The notes below the pieces were generated by a model, which did not search any database, was not told the DNA's origin, and saw only the letters and a list, made by a program, of their open reading frames with translations. DNA of 64,000 nt from the NCBI GenBank assembly GCA_004556455.1, contig SFGY01000005.1, positions 62,001-126,000 on the forward strand. The letters run 5' to 3'. This DNA comes from Clostridiales bacterium (GTDB lineage Bacteria; Bacillota; Clostridia; Saccharofermentanales; DTU023). The position numbers were made by a program, and so were the translations under genes. How positions within the stretch are numbered: the stretch's first letter is position 1; the number at the start of each line of letters is the position of its first letter. Shown here piece after piece: positions 1 through 8,492 of the stretch.

Positions 1-1101
1 GATGTCTCCTGCGTAAGCTTCTTCAACGATTTCCCGGTCATTGGCCATGAACTGTGTCAGCTGAGCGAGCTTGACTTTGCGCCCGCTGCGGTTGTGCAGC
101 ACTTCCATATCTTTTTCAAAGCGTCCGGAGTTGATGCGGATAAAGGCAATACGATCGTGGTGATCGGGGTTCATGTTGGCCTGAATCTTGAAGACGAAAG
201 CCGAAAAAGGGGTGGCGACAGGGTCGATCGGGCCTTGTCCCGAAATTCTGGCTCCCGGAGCGGGGGCCATGCGGATAAATTCTCTGAGAAAAAATTCCAC
301 ACCAAAGTTGGACAGTGCTGAGCCGAAAAAGAGCGGGGTCTGCTCACCGGTGAGGATTTTCTGCGGATCAGGCTCGTCCCCGGCCAGATCAAGAAGCTCC
401 AGATCAGCGTTGAGCTTTTCCAGGTAATAGGAACTGAGGACATTTTTAAGGGTGGGATCGTCAAGCTTAAAGACGGACGCTTCAATTTTTGATGCCCCGT
501 GGTCGCCGCGCTCATGGAAAAGTTCGACCCGCTTCAGCCTGCGATTGTATACGCCCTGAAAATCCCCGTCAGTACCGATCGGCCAATTGTAGGGAACGGC
601 AAAAATCCCGAGCACTTTTTCCAGCTCGTCCATGAGATCAAACGGGTTCTTCGCGGCCCGATCCATCTTGTTGATAAAAGTGAAAATGGGGATATGGCGC
701 AGACGGCAGACTTTAAAGAGCTTGATGGTCTGTTCCTGAACGCCGCGCGCTCCGTCGATCATCATGACGGCCGAATCGGCTGCACAGAGGGTGCGATAGG
801 TATCTTCAGAAAAATCCTGGTGGCCGGGGGTATCGAGAATGTTGATGCACATATTCTCGTATTCAAATTGCAGGACTGAGGAGGAAACGGAGATGCCGCG
901 CTGTTTTTCGATTTCCATCCAGTCTGAGGTTGCATGCCGGTCCGCTTTACGCCCTTTTACCGTGCCGGCCAGGTGAATGGCTCCTCCGTAGAGAAGGAGC
1001 TTTTCCGTCATGGTCGTTTTCCCGGCGTCAGGGTGGGAGATGATGGCAAAACTGCGACGACGTGCCACTTCGGCGGCGATTTTTTCTTGTTTCTTATCCA
1101 T
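1..1101 (-). CDS. prfC: Peptide chain release factor 3 (partial, C-terminus off the left edge)
   Basis: This is a translational GTPase that recycles RF1/RF2 from the ribosome after peptide release. Read on the minus strand from the ATG at 1099-1101, 367 codons are open to the window edge; family members are about 525 residues, so roughly the last third is missing. The G1 P-loop (HPDAGKTT, residues 23-30), the G3 motif (DTPGHQDF, 90-97) and the G4 motif (NKMD, 144-147) are all visible. RF3 rather than EF-G is indicated by the N-terminal AxEVARRRSFAIISHPDAGKTT signature and the DWMEIEKQRGISV switch region. It is transcribed divergently from secDF. Tet(M)-type protection proteins share the fold but lack this N-terminus, so the call is firm. 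Confidence 0.93.
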   Translation of the reverse strand, partial: MDKKQEKIAAEVARRRSFAIISHPDAGKTTMTEKLLLYGGAIHLAGTVKGRKADRHATSDWMEIEKQRGISVSSSVLQFEYENMCINILDTPGHQDFSEDTYRTLCAADSAVMMIDGARGVQEQTIKLFKVCRLRHIPIFTFINKMDRAAKNPFDLMDELEKVLGIFAVPYNWPIGTDGDFQGVYNRRLKRVELFHERGDHGASKIEASVFKLDDPTLKNVLSSYYLEKLNADLELLDLAGDEPDPQKILTGEQTPLFFGSALSNFGVEFFLREFIRMAPAPGARISGQGPIDPVATPFSAFVFKIQANMNPDHHDRIAFIRINSGRFEKDMEVLHNRSGRKVKLAQLTQFMANDREIVEEAYAGDI

Positions 1102-1109
1102 AAAACATG

Positions 1110-1185
1110 GCCTCAATTCAGTGCTGGCGTGCTCATTGTCAGAAACTAACAGCCTCAATTCAGCGCTGGCATACTCGTTTTCAGA
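1110..1185. repeat. Imperfect 34-bp direct duplication upstream of prfC
   Basis: Two copies of a 34-bp unit (1110-1143 and 1152-1185) begin GCCTCAATTCAG and end TCAGA. They differ at about five positions and are separated by 8 bp. They lie in the intergenic region between the divergent prfC and secDF genes, immediately upstream of the prfC start. Function is unknown; a duplicated operator or simple local duplication are both possible. Confidence 0.6.
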
Positions 1186-1294
1186 TAAGACGATGCTTAT
1201 ACTTCTGTTAAGACAGCCGTCATGATGGGGCATGAACATTTCTTTTTTTCGCACAAAAGTATATCAAATGCTTCGCCTAAGTGGAATGTGCCTG

Positions 1295-1303
1295 TGCTAT
1301 AAT
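1295..1303 (+). promoter_or_regulatory. Extended -10 promoter for secDF
   Basis: TGCTATAAT is a perfect extended -10 (TGn plus TATAAT), about 35 bp before the secDF start codon. No good -35 hexamer is visible at 17 bp, as is usual for extended -10 promoters. A GAGGGGGA ribosome binding site lies at 1326-1333. Confidence 0.55.
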
Positions 1304-1337
1304 GCTCACGATTGTTTAAAACTCTGAGGGGGATTCT

Positions 1338-3581
1338 ATGGCTAAACGTTCTTTCGCCCAGTCCAAAATCAAGGGTTCGCCCTGGACTGCATTTGTTATC
1401 CTGATTATGGTCGTTTTGCTGGGGCTGCTTGCGGCCTTCGGCTGGACCACGCCTTTCCGCGATGCGGAGGGGAATTTTATGGCGCTTAAAGGAGCGCCGC
1501 AGATTCGCTATGGCATTGATATCCGCGGTGGTGTCGAGGCTATTTTTGAGCCGGACAACCTGGGCCGCAAAGCAGATGCACGCGAAATGGAAGCCGCGGC
1601 CAAAGTGCTCAATTTCCGTCTGGACCAGTTACAGATCCTCGACCGTGAAGTCATTACCAGCCCCACCTCGTCTCGTATCACTGTGCGTTTCCCCTGGCGT
1701 TCGGATGAAAAGGATTTCAACCCGGATAAAGCCTTAAAAGAACTGGGCGAGATGGCTCTTCTCACTTTCAGAAGCCCTGACGGTAAGGTTCTTGTCGACG
1801 GCAAAAATGTCAGGAGTGCCGGCGTTGCGATCGACACCCGCAACAACATGCCCATCGTTCAGCTCGAATTTGATGAAGAGGGCAAAAAACTTTTTGCCGA
1901 AGCCACGAAAAAATATCTGAAGCAACCCCTTGGTATCTATCTTGACGAACAACAGATTTCCAACCCGGTCGTGCAGGATGTCATCTCCAACGGAACCGGA
2001 ACCATCAATGGTAAATTTACCCGGGAAGAGGCTTTTGACCTGGCGGCTAAGATCAACGGCGGTTCTCTGCCTTTTGCCATGAAGGCGACCTCTTCTTCAA
2101 CGATCAGCCCTTCACTTGGCCAGAATTCCCTGCACGTCATGAGTAAGGCGGGTCTAATTGCCTTTATTGTCATCTGCATTTTCATGCTTCTGCGCTATCG
2201 TCTGCCTGGCTTTGTCGGCTGCATTTCACTTTCCGCCCAGGTGATCGGGATTTTGCTGGCCATTTCTATTCCTCAGCAGACCCTGACTTTGCAGGGCATC
2301 GCCGGTATTATTCTCTCCATAGGTATGGGCGTTGACGCCAACATTATTATGGCGGAGCGCATCCGTGAAGAAGCTAACACCGGAGCATCTCTGGACACCT
2401 TCCTCTACAACGGCTTTACGCGCGCCTTTTCCTCAGTTATGGACGGCAATGTGACCGTAGCCATCGCGGGTGTTGTGCTCATGATCTTTGGTTCGGGCAC
2501 CGTGCTTTCTTTCGGCTATTCTCTGCTCGCCGGCGTGATTCTCAACGGTATCACCGGCGTTTGGATGACCCGTCGCATGCTTTCGTCGCTTTCACGCTTT
2601 GAAGCCTTCCGTAAGCCTGAACTTTACGGTTACTCGAAAAAATATAAGGGTCAGAAGGTCTTCGCCTTTAACGCTAAGCGGAAGGTCCTTTTCTCCATTT
2701 CCGTTATCGTTCTGACGCTGTCTCTTGTGGCCTCTCTGCTGTCGGGAATTCGTCTCTCCATCCAGTTCAAAGGCGGCAGCCTTGTCTCCTATGATTATGA
2801 AGGTGAAATCTCTGAGGAAGAAGCTGCGAAAACCCTGCGTGAGGCCTTGAATATTCCCATTCAGACTCAGCTCAGCAAGGGCCTTTCCGATGAGAGCACA
2901 CGTCTGCAGGTCAGCGTTGCAGGTCAACAGTCTCTCAGCCCTGAAGAACTCAGCAATATGACGGAAGCTCTGAAAAAAGCCTGGCCTGAGGCCAGGTTCC
3001 AGCTTTCCTCTTCGCAGGCGGTGAATCCAAGCATTGGGCGTGAAATGCTGCGCAACGGTCTTTTGGCTTTGGTGATCGCTTCTTTCCTGATTGTCGCCTA
3101 CGTCTGGTTCTCCTTCCGCAAGATGTCCGGACCTTCGGCCGGAGTCTGCGCCTTGATCGCGCTCTTCCACGACACCATGCTCGCAGCTTTCTTCTTCATT
3201 ATCTTTGGTTCGGAGATTAACGAGACTTTGATTGCGGTTATCCTCACGATCCTCGGTTTCTCCATCAACGACACCATCGTCGTTTACGACCGAATTCGCG
3301 AGTACCTGCCTAAATTCCGTGATGAGCTATCTTTTGATCAGATTGTGGATAAAGCCATTTCCGACTCTCTCTCCCGCACGATCTATACCTCGCTCTGCAT
3401 TTTCATCGCCGTTTTCATCGCCCTGATTTTTGCCCTGATGTATGACCTCGAAAGTATCCGTGAGTTCGCTATTCCAATTCTTGCGGGTACAATTTCCGGC
3501 ACTTTCTCCTCGCTCTGCATCTCCGGGCCGCTCTGGTCCTGGTGGAAAACCAGAAACGGCAAGAGTGGTTTCGAATCATGA
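1338..3581 (+). CDS. secDF: Fused protein translocase subunit SecDF
   Basis: This RND-type membrane protein uses the proton-motive force to help the SecYEG/SecA translocon complete export. At 747 residues it contains SecD (about 1-430) and SecF (about 440-747) in one chain, as in Bacillus and many Clostridia. It has an N-terminal transmembrane segment at residues 17-37, a P1-type extracytoplasmic domain containing the GIDIRGGVEAIFEP signature, then a TM block with GMGVDANIIMAERIREE. The SecF half begins near FNAKRKVLFSISVIVL and repeats the pattern with GFSINDTIVVYDRIRE. Both signature D/N positions of the TM4 motifs are present. The ATG is supported by a purine-rich site 5 bp upstream and an extended -10 promoter. 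The last codons overlap the start region of the following carboxypeptidase gene (ATGA at 3578-3581). Confidence 0.97.
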   Translation: MAKRSFAQSKIKGSPWTAFVILIMVVLLGLLAAFGWTTPFRDAEGNFMALKGAPQIRYGIDIRGGVEAIFEPDNLGRKADAREMEAAAKVLNFRLDQLQILDREVITSPTSSRITVRFPWRSDEKDFNPDKALKELGEMALLTFRSPDGKVLVDGKNVRSAGVAIDTRNNMPIVQLEFDEEGKKLFAEATKKYLKQPLGIYLDEQQISNPVVQDVISNGTGTINGKFTREEAFDLAAKINGGSLPFAMKATSSSTISPSLGQNSLHVMSKAGLIAFIVICIFMLLRYRLPGFVGCISLSAQVIGILLAISIPQQTLTLQGIAGIILSIGMGVDANIIMAERIREEANTGASLDTFLYNGFTRAFSSVMDGNVTVAIAGVVLMIFGSGTVLSFGYSLLAGVILNGITGVWMTRRMLSSLSRFEAFRKPELYGYSKKYKGQKVFAFNAKRKVLFSISVIVLTLSLVASLLSGIRLSIQFKGGSLVSYDYEGEISEEEAAKTLREALNIPIQTQLSKGLSDESTRLQVSVAGQQSLSPEELSNMTEALKKAWPEARFQLSSSQAVNPSIGREMLRNGLLALVIASFLIVAYVWFSFRKMSGPSAGVCALIALFHDTMLAAFFFIIFGSEINETLIAVILTILGFSINDTIVVYDRIREYLPKFRDELSFDQIVDKAISDSLSRTIYTSLCIFIAVFIALIFALMYDLESIREFAIPILAGTISGTFSSLCISGPLWSWWKTRNGKSGFES

Positions 3582-5125
3582 TGTTTTTCCGCGAAATCCT
3601 GAGATTTCGCGCGGAAAAGGCAGGGGAGAACTTCCCTGCCTTTTTTTCGCGCTATTCAATTAAGCGGCAGAGGATTTTGCTCAGCTTTTTGCTGAGTCTC
3701 CTGCTGATCTTTTCTTTATTCCCGTTGCTGGCCAGGGACTGTGTGGTTCGCGCAGAGAGCGCGCCTCTGGAGGCCGAGAACCCTCAGCCTGCAGAACCGT
3801 CTGAGCTTGAAAACAGCCAATCTGAAGATCTGACTGAGGCTGAAAGGTCACAAGAATCAGCCCGGGATGGCTCAGACCCGGAGGGGAGTAAAGCCGATAA
3901 CGAAGACGCTGAAACAAGTCGTGAGAGCAGTGAAGCGGATCTTGAAAAAGCACTCGCAGATGTGCCCAGGCCGGAAAATTCCTGGCCAGGCCTGGCTGAT
4001 ATCGGAGCCTCGTCTTATCTTGTCGCGGATGCGGATACTGGAGAAATCCTATACTCGCTGAATCCTGAGCAGGAAGCTTATCCCGCGAGTATGACAAAAA
4101 TTCTCACCTGCCTCACGGTGCTGGAGCATCCGGATTTTGATCCTTTGAAACCCGTCTATTTCAGTGAACGGGCCTGTCAGATGCCGGCAGCGGAATCTTC
4201 GACAGCCGGCTTTCTGCCCGGTGAGATCGCACCAACCATCAGCTGCCTCTATGCCATGATGATGAGGTCGGCGAATGAAGTTGCCAACGCCCTTGCTGAA
4301 ACCTACGGCGGAAGTATCGAGGGCTTTATGGATCTGGCCAATGCCAAAGCTGCAGAGCTGGGCTGTGAGCACACCCATTTTGTTGACCCCTGCGGCTTTG
4401 GAGCGTACGAACACTACACAACCGCCACAGACCTTCTGAAAATCATCCGCCATGCCATGCAGAACAGAGTTTTTCAGGAGATTGTCAAATGTAAGACCTA
4501 CAGCCTTCCCCCAACCAACCTTCATCCAGCGCCAGGCTGGTCCTACATTATCAACGGCAATTACCTTGTGACCTTTGGTGATTCGGGTCTGCAGTCCCCA
4601 TATATTCTTTCCTTTAACGGAGTTAAACCGGGAATGACCGATATAGCGGGCAGCTGTCTCGCCAGCTCAGCCATAGCCAGCAACGGCAGCCATCTCGTGG
4701 CCATTATGTTTAATGCTTATTACCTGGGTGCGGTTGAGAACTCTTTTATCGGCCCGGTCATCATGTCACGGGTACTTCTCGAGGAAGGGGCCAAAAAACT
4801 GGGCGCGCCGCGAATCGAGGATGTTCGCGAGAAAGATAAACTGACCTATGGCTGGCCGACTTTTCCCGATCCACAAAAGGAGGCTCCCGTGACGACGGAG
4901 CCTGCAATAACGACGGAACCTTCTTCTTCGCTTGCACCGCCGCCGCCAATCGTTCTGCCTGCAGAAGAAAGCGACCCCGCGAACATCTCCGTCAGGCGCT
5001 GGGTTCTGATTGTCCTGATTGTGCTCTTCTCGCTTCTTTTGCTCTATTTCATGCTGAGCCTCTACTTTTCCATCAGCCGCCGCAGACGGCGTCGCTCCTG
5101 GAATAAGTTTGATCTGAGAGATTAA
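3578..5125 (+). CDS. D-alanyl-D-alanine carboxypeptidase, S11 family, membrane-anchored
   Basis: This is a penicillin-binding-protein-type enzyme that removes the terminal D-Ala from peptidoglycan stem peptides at the outer membrane face. From the ATG overlapping the secDF stop (ATGA) it is 515 residues. It has a signal/TM segment (about 32-51), a long acidic Glu/Ser-rich linker (about 60-130), the S11 catalytic domain and a C-terminal TM helix followed by an Arg-rich cytoplasmic tail. SxxK is ASMTK (Ser about 171) and SxN is SAN in MMMRSANEVANA. The usual KTG triad reads KPG (NGVKPGMTD), which is unusual. An in-frame GTG at 3542 is an alternative start. A strong intrinsic terminator hairpin (3615-3647) lies inside the predicted N-terminal codons, so the true start could be downstream, for example at a TTG near 3675. 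Confidence 0.85.
   Translation: MMFFREILRFRAEKAGENFPAFFSRYSIKRQRILLSFLLSLLLIFSLFPLLARDCVVRAESAPLEAENPQPAEPSELENSQSEDLTEAERSQESARDGSDPEGSKADNEDAETSRESSEADLEKALADVPRPENSWPGLADIGASSYLVADADTGEILYSLNPEQEAYPASMTKILTCLTVLEHPDFDPLKPVYFSERACQMPAAESSTAGFLPGEIAPTISCLYAMMMRSANEVANALAETYGGSIEGFMDLANAKAAELGCEHTHFVDPCGFGAYEHYTTATDLLKIIRHAMQNRVFQEIVKCKTYSLPPTNLHPAPGWSYIINGNYLVTFGDSGLQSPYILSFNGVKPGMTDIAGSCLASSAIASNGSHLVAIMFNAYYLGAVENSFIGPVIMSRVLLEEGAKKLGAPRIEDVREKDKLTYGWPTFPDPQKEAPVTTEPAITTEPSSSLAPPPPIVLPAEESDPANISVRRWVLIVLIVLFSLLLLYFMLSLYFSISRRRRRRSWNKFDLRD
3615..3647 (+). terminator. Intrinsic terminator after secDF, inside the next gene's first codons
   Basis: The stem AAAAGGCAGGG / CCCTGCCTTTT has an 8-nt loop (3626-3633) and a seven-T run (3641-3647). 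A second inverted repeat (about 3585-3598 with 3601-3618, TTTTCCGCGAAATC arms) lies just upstream and may compete with it. The hairpin falls about 12-23 codons into the annotated carboxypeptidase frame. Confidence 0.75.
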
Positions 5126-5202
5126 ACGCTCTGGCGTAAAATTGAGCATTTTGAAGAAAAAACGCAAAAAACGATGATCTAATCACGTATTTTGAATTTC
5201 GC

Positions 5203-5231
5203 TTGACAGCAGGGTGTGAAAGCCTTATTTT
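5203..5231 (+). promoter_or_regulatory. Promoter of the rplM-rpsI operon
   Basis: TTGACA (5203-5208), a 17-bp spacer and TATTTT (5226-5231). Transcription would begin near 5238, giving a leader of about 115 nt before rplM. Confidence 0.7.
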
Positions 5232-5235
5232 GTTA

Positions 5236-5341
5236 AAGCGCCTTCGGGCGTTTATTGATGTTATTCGTCCAGGCAGCAGCCGGGAAGAGTGATAGGCCGG
5301 CAGCGGTGAAAGTTCCGCAGGAATGACCGGCAACGAAGCTT
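5236..5341 (+). promoter_or_regulatory. Structured leader of rplM-rpsI, possible ribosomal-protein autoregulatory element
   Basis: The transcribed leader starts with an AAGCGCC / GGCGTTT hairpin capped by a TTCG tetraloop (5236-5253). It continues with nested inverted repeats, including CCGG arms around 5297-5330, and ends at the GGAGG of rplM. L13 leaders that regulate this operon are known in Firmicutes. The position and compactness fit, but I cannot match the consensus by eye. Confidence 0.4.
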
Positions 5342-5352
5342 GGAGGTATCTG

Positions 5353-5781
5353 ATGAGCACTTTTATGGCGAAAGCCGAGACAATCGAGCGCAAATGGTGG
5401 CTGGTGGATGCCGAGGGACAGACCCTTGGACGCCTTGCTTCCGAAGTCGCTGCGATTCTGCGTGGCAAGAAAAAGCCTGAGTACACCCCGTTCGCGGATT
5501 GCGGTGATTATGTCATCATCATCAACGCGGAGAAAATCCAGGTGACGGGCAAAAAAGCAGAAAAGAAGATTTACCGTCATCATTCCGGATATATGGGCGG
5601 TCTGAAAGAAATCCCTTATGCCACGATGCTGCAGAAGCATCCCGAGCGCATTCTGGAATATGCAATCAAAGGCATGCTTCCCCATAACAGCCTCGGCCGC
5701 AAGATGGGCAAAAAGCTTAAGGTCTATGCCGGAAGCGAACATCATCACGAAGCTCAGAAGCCCGAAAAATACGAGCTTTAA
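5353..5781 (+). CDS. rplM: 50S ribosomal protein L13
   Basis: This early-assembly protein of the large ribosomal subunit is 142 residues from the ATG at 5353, preceded by GGAGG at 5342-5346 with ideal spacing; an upstream in-frame start at 5323 would bypass this site and is rejected. Family hallmarks include the N-terminal WxLVDAEGQTLGRLAS block, the RGKKKPEYTPFADCGDYVI block and GMLPHNSLGRKMGKKLKVY near the C-terminus. It is followed after 19 bp by rpsI, the usual pairing, and driven by the TTGACA/TATTTT promoter upstream. Confidence 0.98.
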   Translation: MSTFMAKAETIERKWWLVDAEGQTLGRLASEVAAILRGKKKPEYTPFADCGDYVIIINAEKIQVTGKKAEKKIYRHHSGYMGGLKEIPYATMLQKHPERILEYAIKGMLPHNSLGRKMGKKLKVYAGSEHHHEAQKPEKYEL

Positions 5782-5800
5782 TCGATAAAGGAGTCCCAAG

Positions 5801-6202
5801 ATGGCAAAATCGGATCAATTTTTCTATGGCACTGGTCGTCGCAAGGAAGCGATTGCCCGCGTGCGTCTTTATCCCGGACAGGGTAAGATCACGATCAACG
5901 ACAAAGATATCGATACGTACTTCGAGATGGAAACCCTGAAATACATTGTTCGCCAACCCCTCAATGCAACGGGGACTGAGGCTGCCTACGATATTATTGT
6001 CAATGTCCAGGGTGGCGGTATTACAGGTCAGGCTGGTGCGATTCGTCACGGAATTACCCGCGCTCTCGTTGAAGCCGATCCCGAAAAGAACAAAGCTGTG
6101 CTCAAAAAGGCAGGCTTCCTGACCCGCGATTCCCGCGTCAAAGAAAGAAAGAAATACGGTCTCAAAAAGGCCAGAAAAGCAAGTCAGTTCTCCAAACGTT
6201 AA
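5801..6202 (+). CDS. rpsI: 30S ribosomal protein S9
   Basis: S9 is a small-subunit protein whose C-terminal tail reaches the P-site tRNA. At 133 residues it has normal length. The N-terminal FFYGTGRRKEAIARVRL block, the central GGGITGQAGAIRHGITRALVE block, DSRVKERKKYGLKKARKASQ and the terminal FSKR are diagnostic; the last arginine contacts tRNA. An AAAGGAG site lies 9 bp upstream. It is cotranscribed with rplM and followed by a terminator hairpin at 6239-6271. Confidence 0.98.
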   Translation: MAKSDQFFYGTGRRKEAIARVRLYPGQGKITINDKDIDTYFEMETLKYIVRQPLNATGTEAAYDIIVNVQGGGITGQAGAIRHGITRALVEADPEKNKAVLKKAGFLTRDSRVKERKKYGLKKARKASQFSKR

Positions 6203-6213
6203 GGGAACAGGCG

Positions 6214-6804
6214 ATGGAATTTGCAAGTCATTTTTATGGAGGCGCGGTTTCCCGCGCCTCTTATTATTCTTCCAGTCCAGACGATACGGCTCAGATCGCG
6301 TATCTTCTTGGGACTTGCCTTCAGGGCGGAGAGCTGCTCCTGCTTTCGGGTGAGCTGGGGGCGGGGAAGACTTGTTTTGTCGCCGGTCTGGCCCGCGGCC
6401 TGAACATCAGCGAGCCGGTGCAAAGCCCCAGTTTTACCCTGATGAACGAATACCCGCCTGCACGTGACGGTTCGCATCCGGGTCTGCAACATTTTGACGC
6501 CTATCGTCTCAGTTCGGCCAATGAATGGTTTGAACTCGGCTTTTCCGATTACCCCAGCCCCGGCTGTGTCGCTGCAGTCGAATGGCCGGAGCGTGTCGCC
6601 GAAGCTCTGCCCCGGACAGCTCTGCTGATTGAGCTTTGTCCGACTGCGCAGCCAGCGGAAAATGATCCGGCAAGTCAGGATTGGTCGACATCTCTGCCGC
6701 CGCAGAGCCGTCGGCTGGATCTGTACTTTCCGCCGACCCTTCCTTCAGAACTTAAAAGCAAAATTGAGAAGGCGCTCGCCTCATATGCGTTCGAGGACGA
6801 ATGA
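6214..6804 (+). CDS. tsaE: tRNA threonylcarbamoyladenosine biosynthesis ATPase TsaE
   Basis: TsaE is the ATPase of the TsaBDE complex that installs t6A at position 37 of ANN-decoding tRNAs. The Walker A motif GELGAGKT is at about residue 46, followed by the family block SPSFTLMNEY and HFDAYRL. At 196 residues it is longer than the typical 140-160. The extra length is an N-terminal stretch of about 12 residues and a Pro/Ser-rich insertion after VEWPERV. The N-terminal codons overlap the rpsI terminator hairpin and the ATG has only a weak purine tract, so the start is uncertain, although no better ATG, GTG or TTG exists in this frame before the conserved region. tsaB and rimI follow, the normal t6A neighbourhood, but tsaD is not here. 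Confidence 0.92.
   Translation: MEFASHFYGGAVSRASYYSSSPDDTAQIAYLLGTCLQGGELLLLSGELGAGKTCFVAGLARGLNISEPVQSPSFTLMNEYPPARDGSHPGLQHFDAYRLSSANEWFELGFSDYPSPGCVAAVEWPERVAEALPRTALLIELCPTAQPAENDPASQDWSTSLPPQSRRLDLYFPPTLPSELKSKIEKALASYAFEDE
6239..6271 (+). terminator. Intrinsic terminator of rpsI within the first tsaE codons
   Basis: A perfect 9-bp stem, GAGGCGCGG / CCGCGCCTC (6239-6247 with 6252-6260), has a TTTC loop and is followed by TTATTATTCTT. It encodes residues 9-16 of the predicted TsaE frame, so either tsaE starts later or the hairpin attenuates tsaE transcription. Confidence 0.65.
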
Positions 6805-6946
6805 GTAAAGACACTTAGCGGAGGTCGTAAGCGTTCATTCAGTGCAGCAAAATGACTTTCTGGCAAAAAATCGGCAGCACTTGCAGAAACATTCGGCAGC
6901 ATAAAATTTGTCTGCACTATTCAGACCGTAATACACTGGCGGAAAT

Positions 6947-6966
6947 AGCACAATACGTATTGTGCT
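6947..6966. promoter_or_regulatory. Perfect 20-bp palindrome upstream of tsaB
   Basis: AGCACAATACGTATTGTGCT is a perfect inverted repeat with no spacer, located 37 bp before the tsaB start codon. It could be a dimeric repressor operator or, as RNA, a hairpin near the ribosome binding site. No homologous copy is seen elsewhere in the window. Confidence 0.5.
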
Positions 6967-7003
6967 GTGAAACTGAGCCAGCGATGATGATCAGGAGATT
7001 TTC

Positions 7004-7771
7004 ATGTTTGTTTTAGCCGTGGATACTTCTTCAAAAGCCCTTTCTGTCGCCCTTGCCGAAGAAGGGAAAATACTTGGAGAGAGGCAGAGTTTTCTGGGCT
7101 ATAACCATTCTGAAACACTGCTTCCGACCGTGATGACCTTGCTCAAGGATTCCGGACTCAGTTTACAGGAGCTGGATCTTCTGGCCTGCACCACGGGACC
7201 AGGCTCCTTTACGGGCATCCGCATCGGCCTGACCAGCATGAAAACCCTCGCCTGGGAACTCGGAAAGCCGCTACTGGGGATATCTTCTCTGGCCGCCCTT
7301 GCCGAGCCTTTAGCCTTTTTGCAGGACGCTTATGTACTGCCGGTCATCGACGCCCGCGGAGGTCGGGTTTATTCGTCCTTGTACCAGCAGAGCAAACCCC
7401 TGCTTCCGGAAAAAAACCGCCAGGCTGCCAGCCTGATTACTGACATTCGGGAATGCCTGTCACCATCACAGGAAAAGTCCCCTGCCCGGGAACGCTCTCA
7501 GACATACGTAGAAACGTCTTCTCTGCAGCCCATATATCTTGTCGGCGACGGTTCAGCAGCGGTGCTCTCTGCGGCAAAGGAAGTTCTCATGACAGAAGCC
7601 GGGGTCGCAAGGCCTTTTATCGTCAGCGATGGAACATCAACCTCGCTGCATGCTGCCGCTGTGGCGCGCCTGGCGCTCAAAGCCTTTGCTCAGGGCGCCG
7701 ACGGTCGCTGGGAAGACGTCCAGGCGAACTATTGTGCGCTGTCTCAGCCGGAGCGCCTGAGCCGCAATTAA
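7004..7771 (+). CDS. tsaB: tRNA threonylcarbamoyladenosine biosynthesis protein TsaB
   Basis: TsaB is an inactive-kinase-fold partner that scaffolds TsaD in t6A synthesis. It is 255 residues. The N-terminal VLAVDTSSKALSVAL strand-turn, the HSETLLP motif and TTGPGSFTGIRIGL are the signature blocks of the family. A ridge of less conserved sequence at about 130-180 (Ser/Glu-rich) is longer than in E. coli. The start has an AGGAG site 9 bp upstream. tsaE lies 199 bp upstream, and rimI follows after a dispersed repeat. Confidence 0.95.
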   Translation: MFVLAVDTSSKALSVALAEEGKILGERQSFLGYNHSETLLPTVMTLLKDSGLSLQELDLLACTTGPGSFTGIRIGLTSMKTLAWELGKPLLGISSLAALAEPLAFLQDAYVLPVIDARGGRVYSSLYQQSKPLLPEKNRQAASLITDIRECLSPSQEKSPARERSQTYVETSSLQPIYLVGDGSAAVLSAAKEVLMTEAGVARPFIVSDGTSTSLHAAAVARLALKAFAQGADGRWEDVQANYCALSQPERLSRN

Positions 7772-7809
7772 GGGGCTGCTGCAGAGCAAGTGAGCGGAAA
7801 CCTCTCGCC
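7770..7809 (+). repeat. Dispersed 40-bp repeat, copy A
   Basis: This 40-bp segment beginning AAGGGGCTGCTGC recurs at 60750-60789 with one mismatch (A/G at the fourteenth base). Both copies sit directly downstream of a gene (tsaB here, mreB there), and a related GGGCTTAG tail occurs some distance after each. Copy A is followed by about 60 bp of GC-rich inverted-repeat sequence absent from copy B. Confidence 0.75.
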
Positions 7810-7919
7810 GGGCACCGTCGCCCTCGCTCAAAAGTTCGCTCCGCTCACAATCGCTCGGGTCGGCGAACCCGACGGGCTTAGTCAGTGTCTCCCAAAAGAA
7901 AGTGAAGTTCACAAACACC

Positions 7920-8372
7920 ATGGTCACTCGCCCTCACATTCGTAGCGCCCGGCCCCAGGATCTGCCTGCCCTTGAAGCCATCGAGCAGGCCTGTTTTGCC
8001 ATCCCCTGGAGCCGCGAAGCCCTGCGCTCGGCCCTGGAAGACAATGCCTTTTCCCGTTTTCTGCTCTGCGAAACAGATGAAGTTCTGGCTTATATCAGCG
8101 CGCAGAGGGTAGTAGACGAAACGGAAATTCTGAATATTGCCTGTCTTCCTGAAGCTCGTGGCCAGGGTCTGGCGACGGCGCTCCTGCAGAAAATCTGTGA
8201 CGAGGCTGAGCAGAGAGGAGATCGGCGTGTCCTTCTGGAAGTTCGTGTGAGCAACGAGCCGGCTCTCGGCCTTTACCGCAAGTTCGGCTTTCGTGTCTGC
8301 GGGCGAAGGCCTCGCTATTATGCGGATACTGGCGAAGATGCTCTGATTATGGAAAAGCGGATCATTTCTTGA
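7920..8372 (+). CDS. rimI: Ribosomal-protein-alanine N-acetyltransferase RimI
   Basis: This GNAT-family enzyme acetylates the N-terminus of ribosomal protein S18 and possibly other proteins. From the ATG at 7920 it is 150 residues; an in-frame GTG at 7902 would add six residues, and neither start has a clear ribosome site. The GNAT motif A acetyl-CoA loop reads ARGQGLATALL, followed by LEVRVSNEPALGLYRKFGFRVCGRRPRYY, which is characteristic of RimI. It follows tsaB as in many bacteria. Its stop codon lies inside the -35 box of the next promoter. Confidence 0.93.
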   Translation: MVTRPHIRSARPQDLPALEAIEQACFAIPWSREALRSALEDNAFSRFLLCETDEVLAYISAQRVVDETEILNIACLPEARGQGLATALLQKICDEAEQRGDRRVLLEVRVSNEPALGLYRKFGFRVCGRRPRYYADTGEDALIMEKRIIS

Positions 8373-8397
8373 CAAAGGGGGAGCGCCCTCGCATACT
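8369..8397 (+). promoter_or_regulatory. Promoter of the Crh/HPr-like gene
   Basis: TTGACA (8369-8374) overlaps the rimI stop codon, followed by a 17-bp spacer and CATACT (8392-8397). Confidence 0.6.
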
Positions 8398-8492
8398 TTA
8401 GCTGTATATCCCCGCATGATAGTCAGCCTGACACGGCTTTACTCAGGAAGATTCATAAAACAAGAGACCGGGGAAGGGGAATAGGAGTAGAT

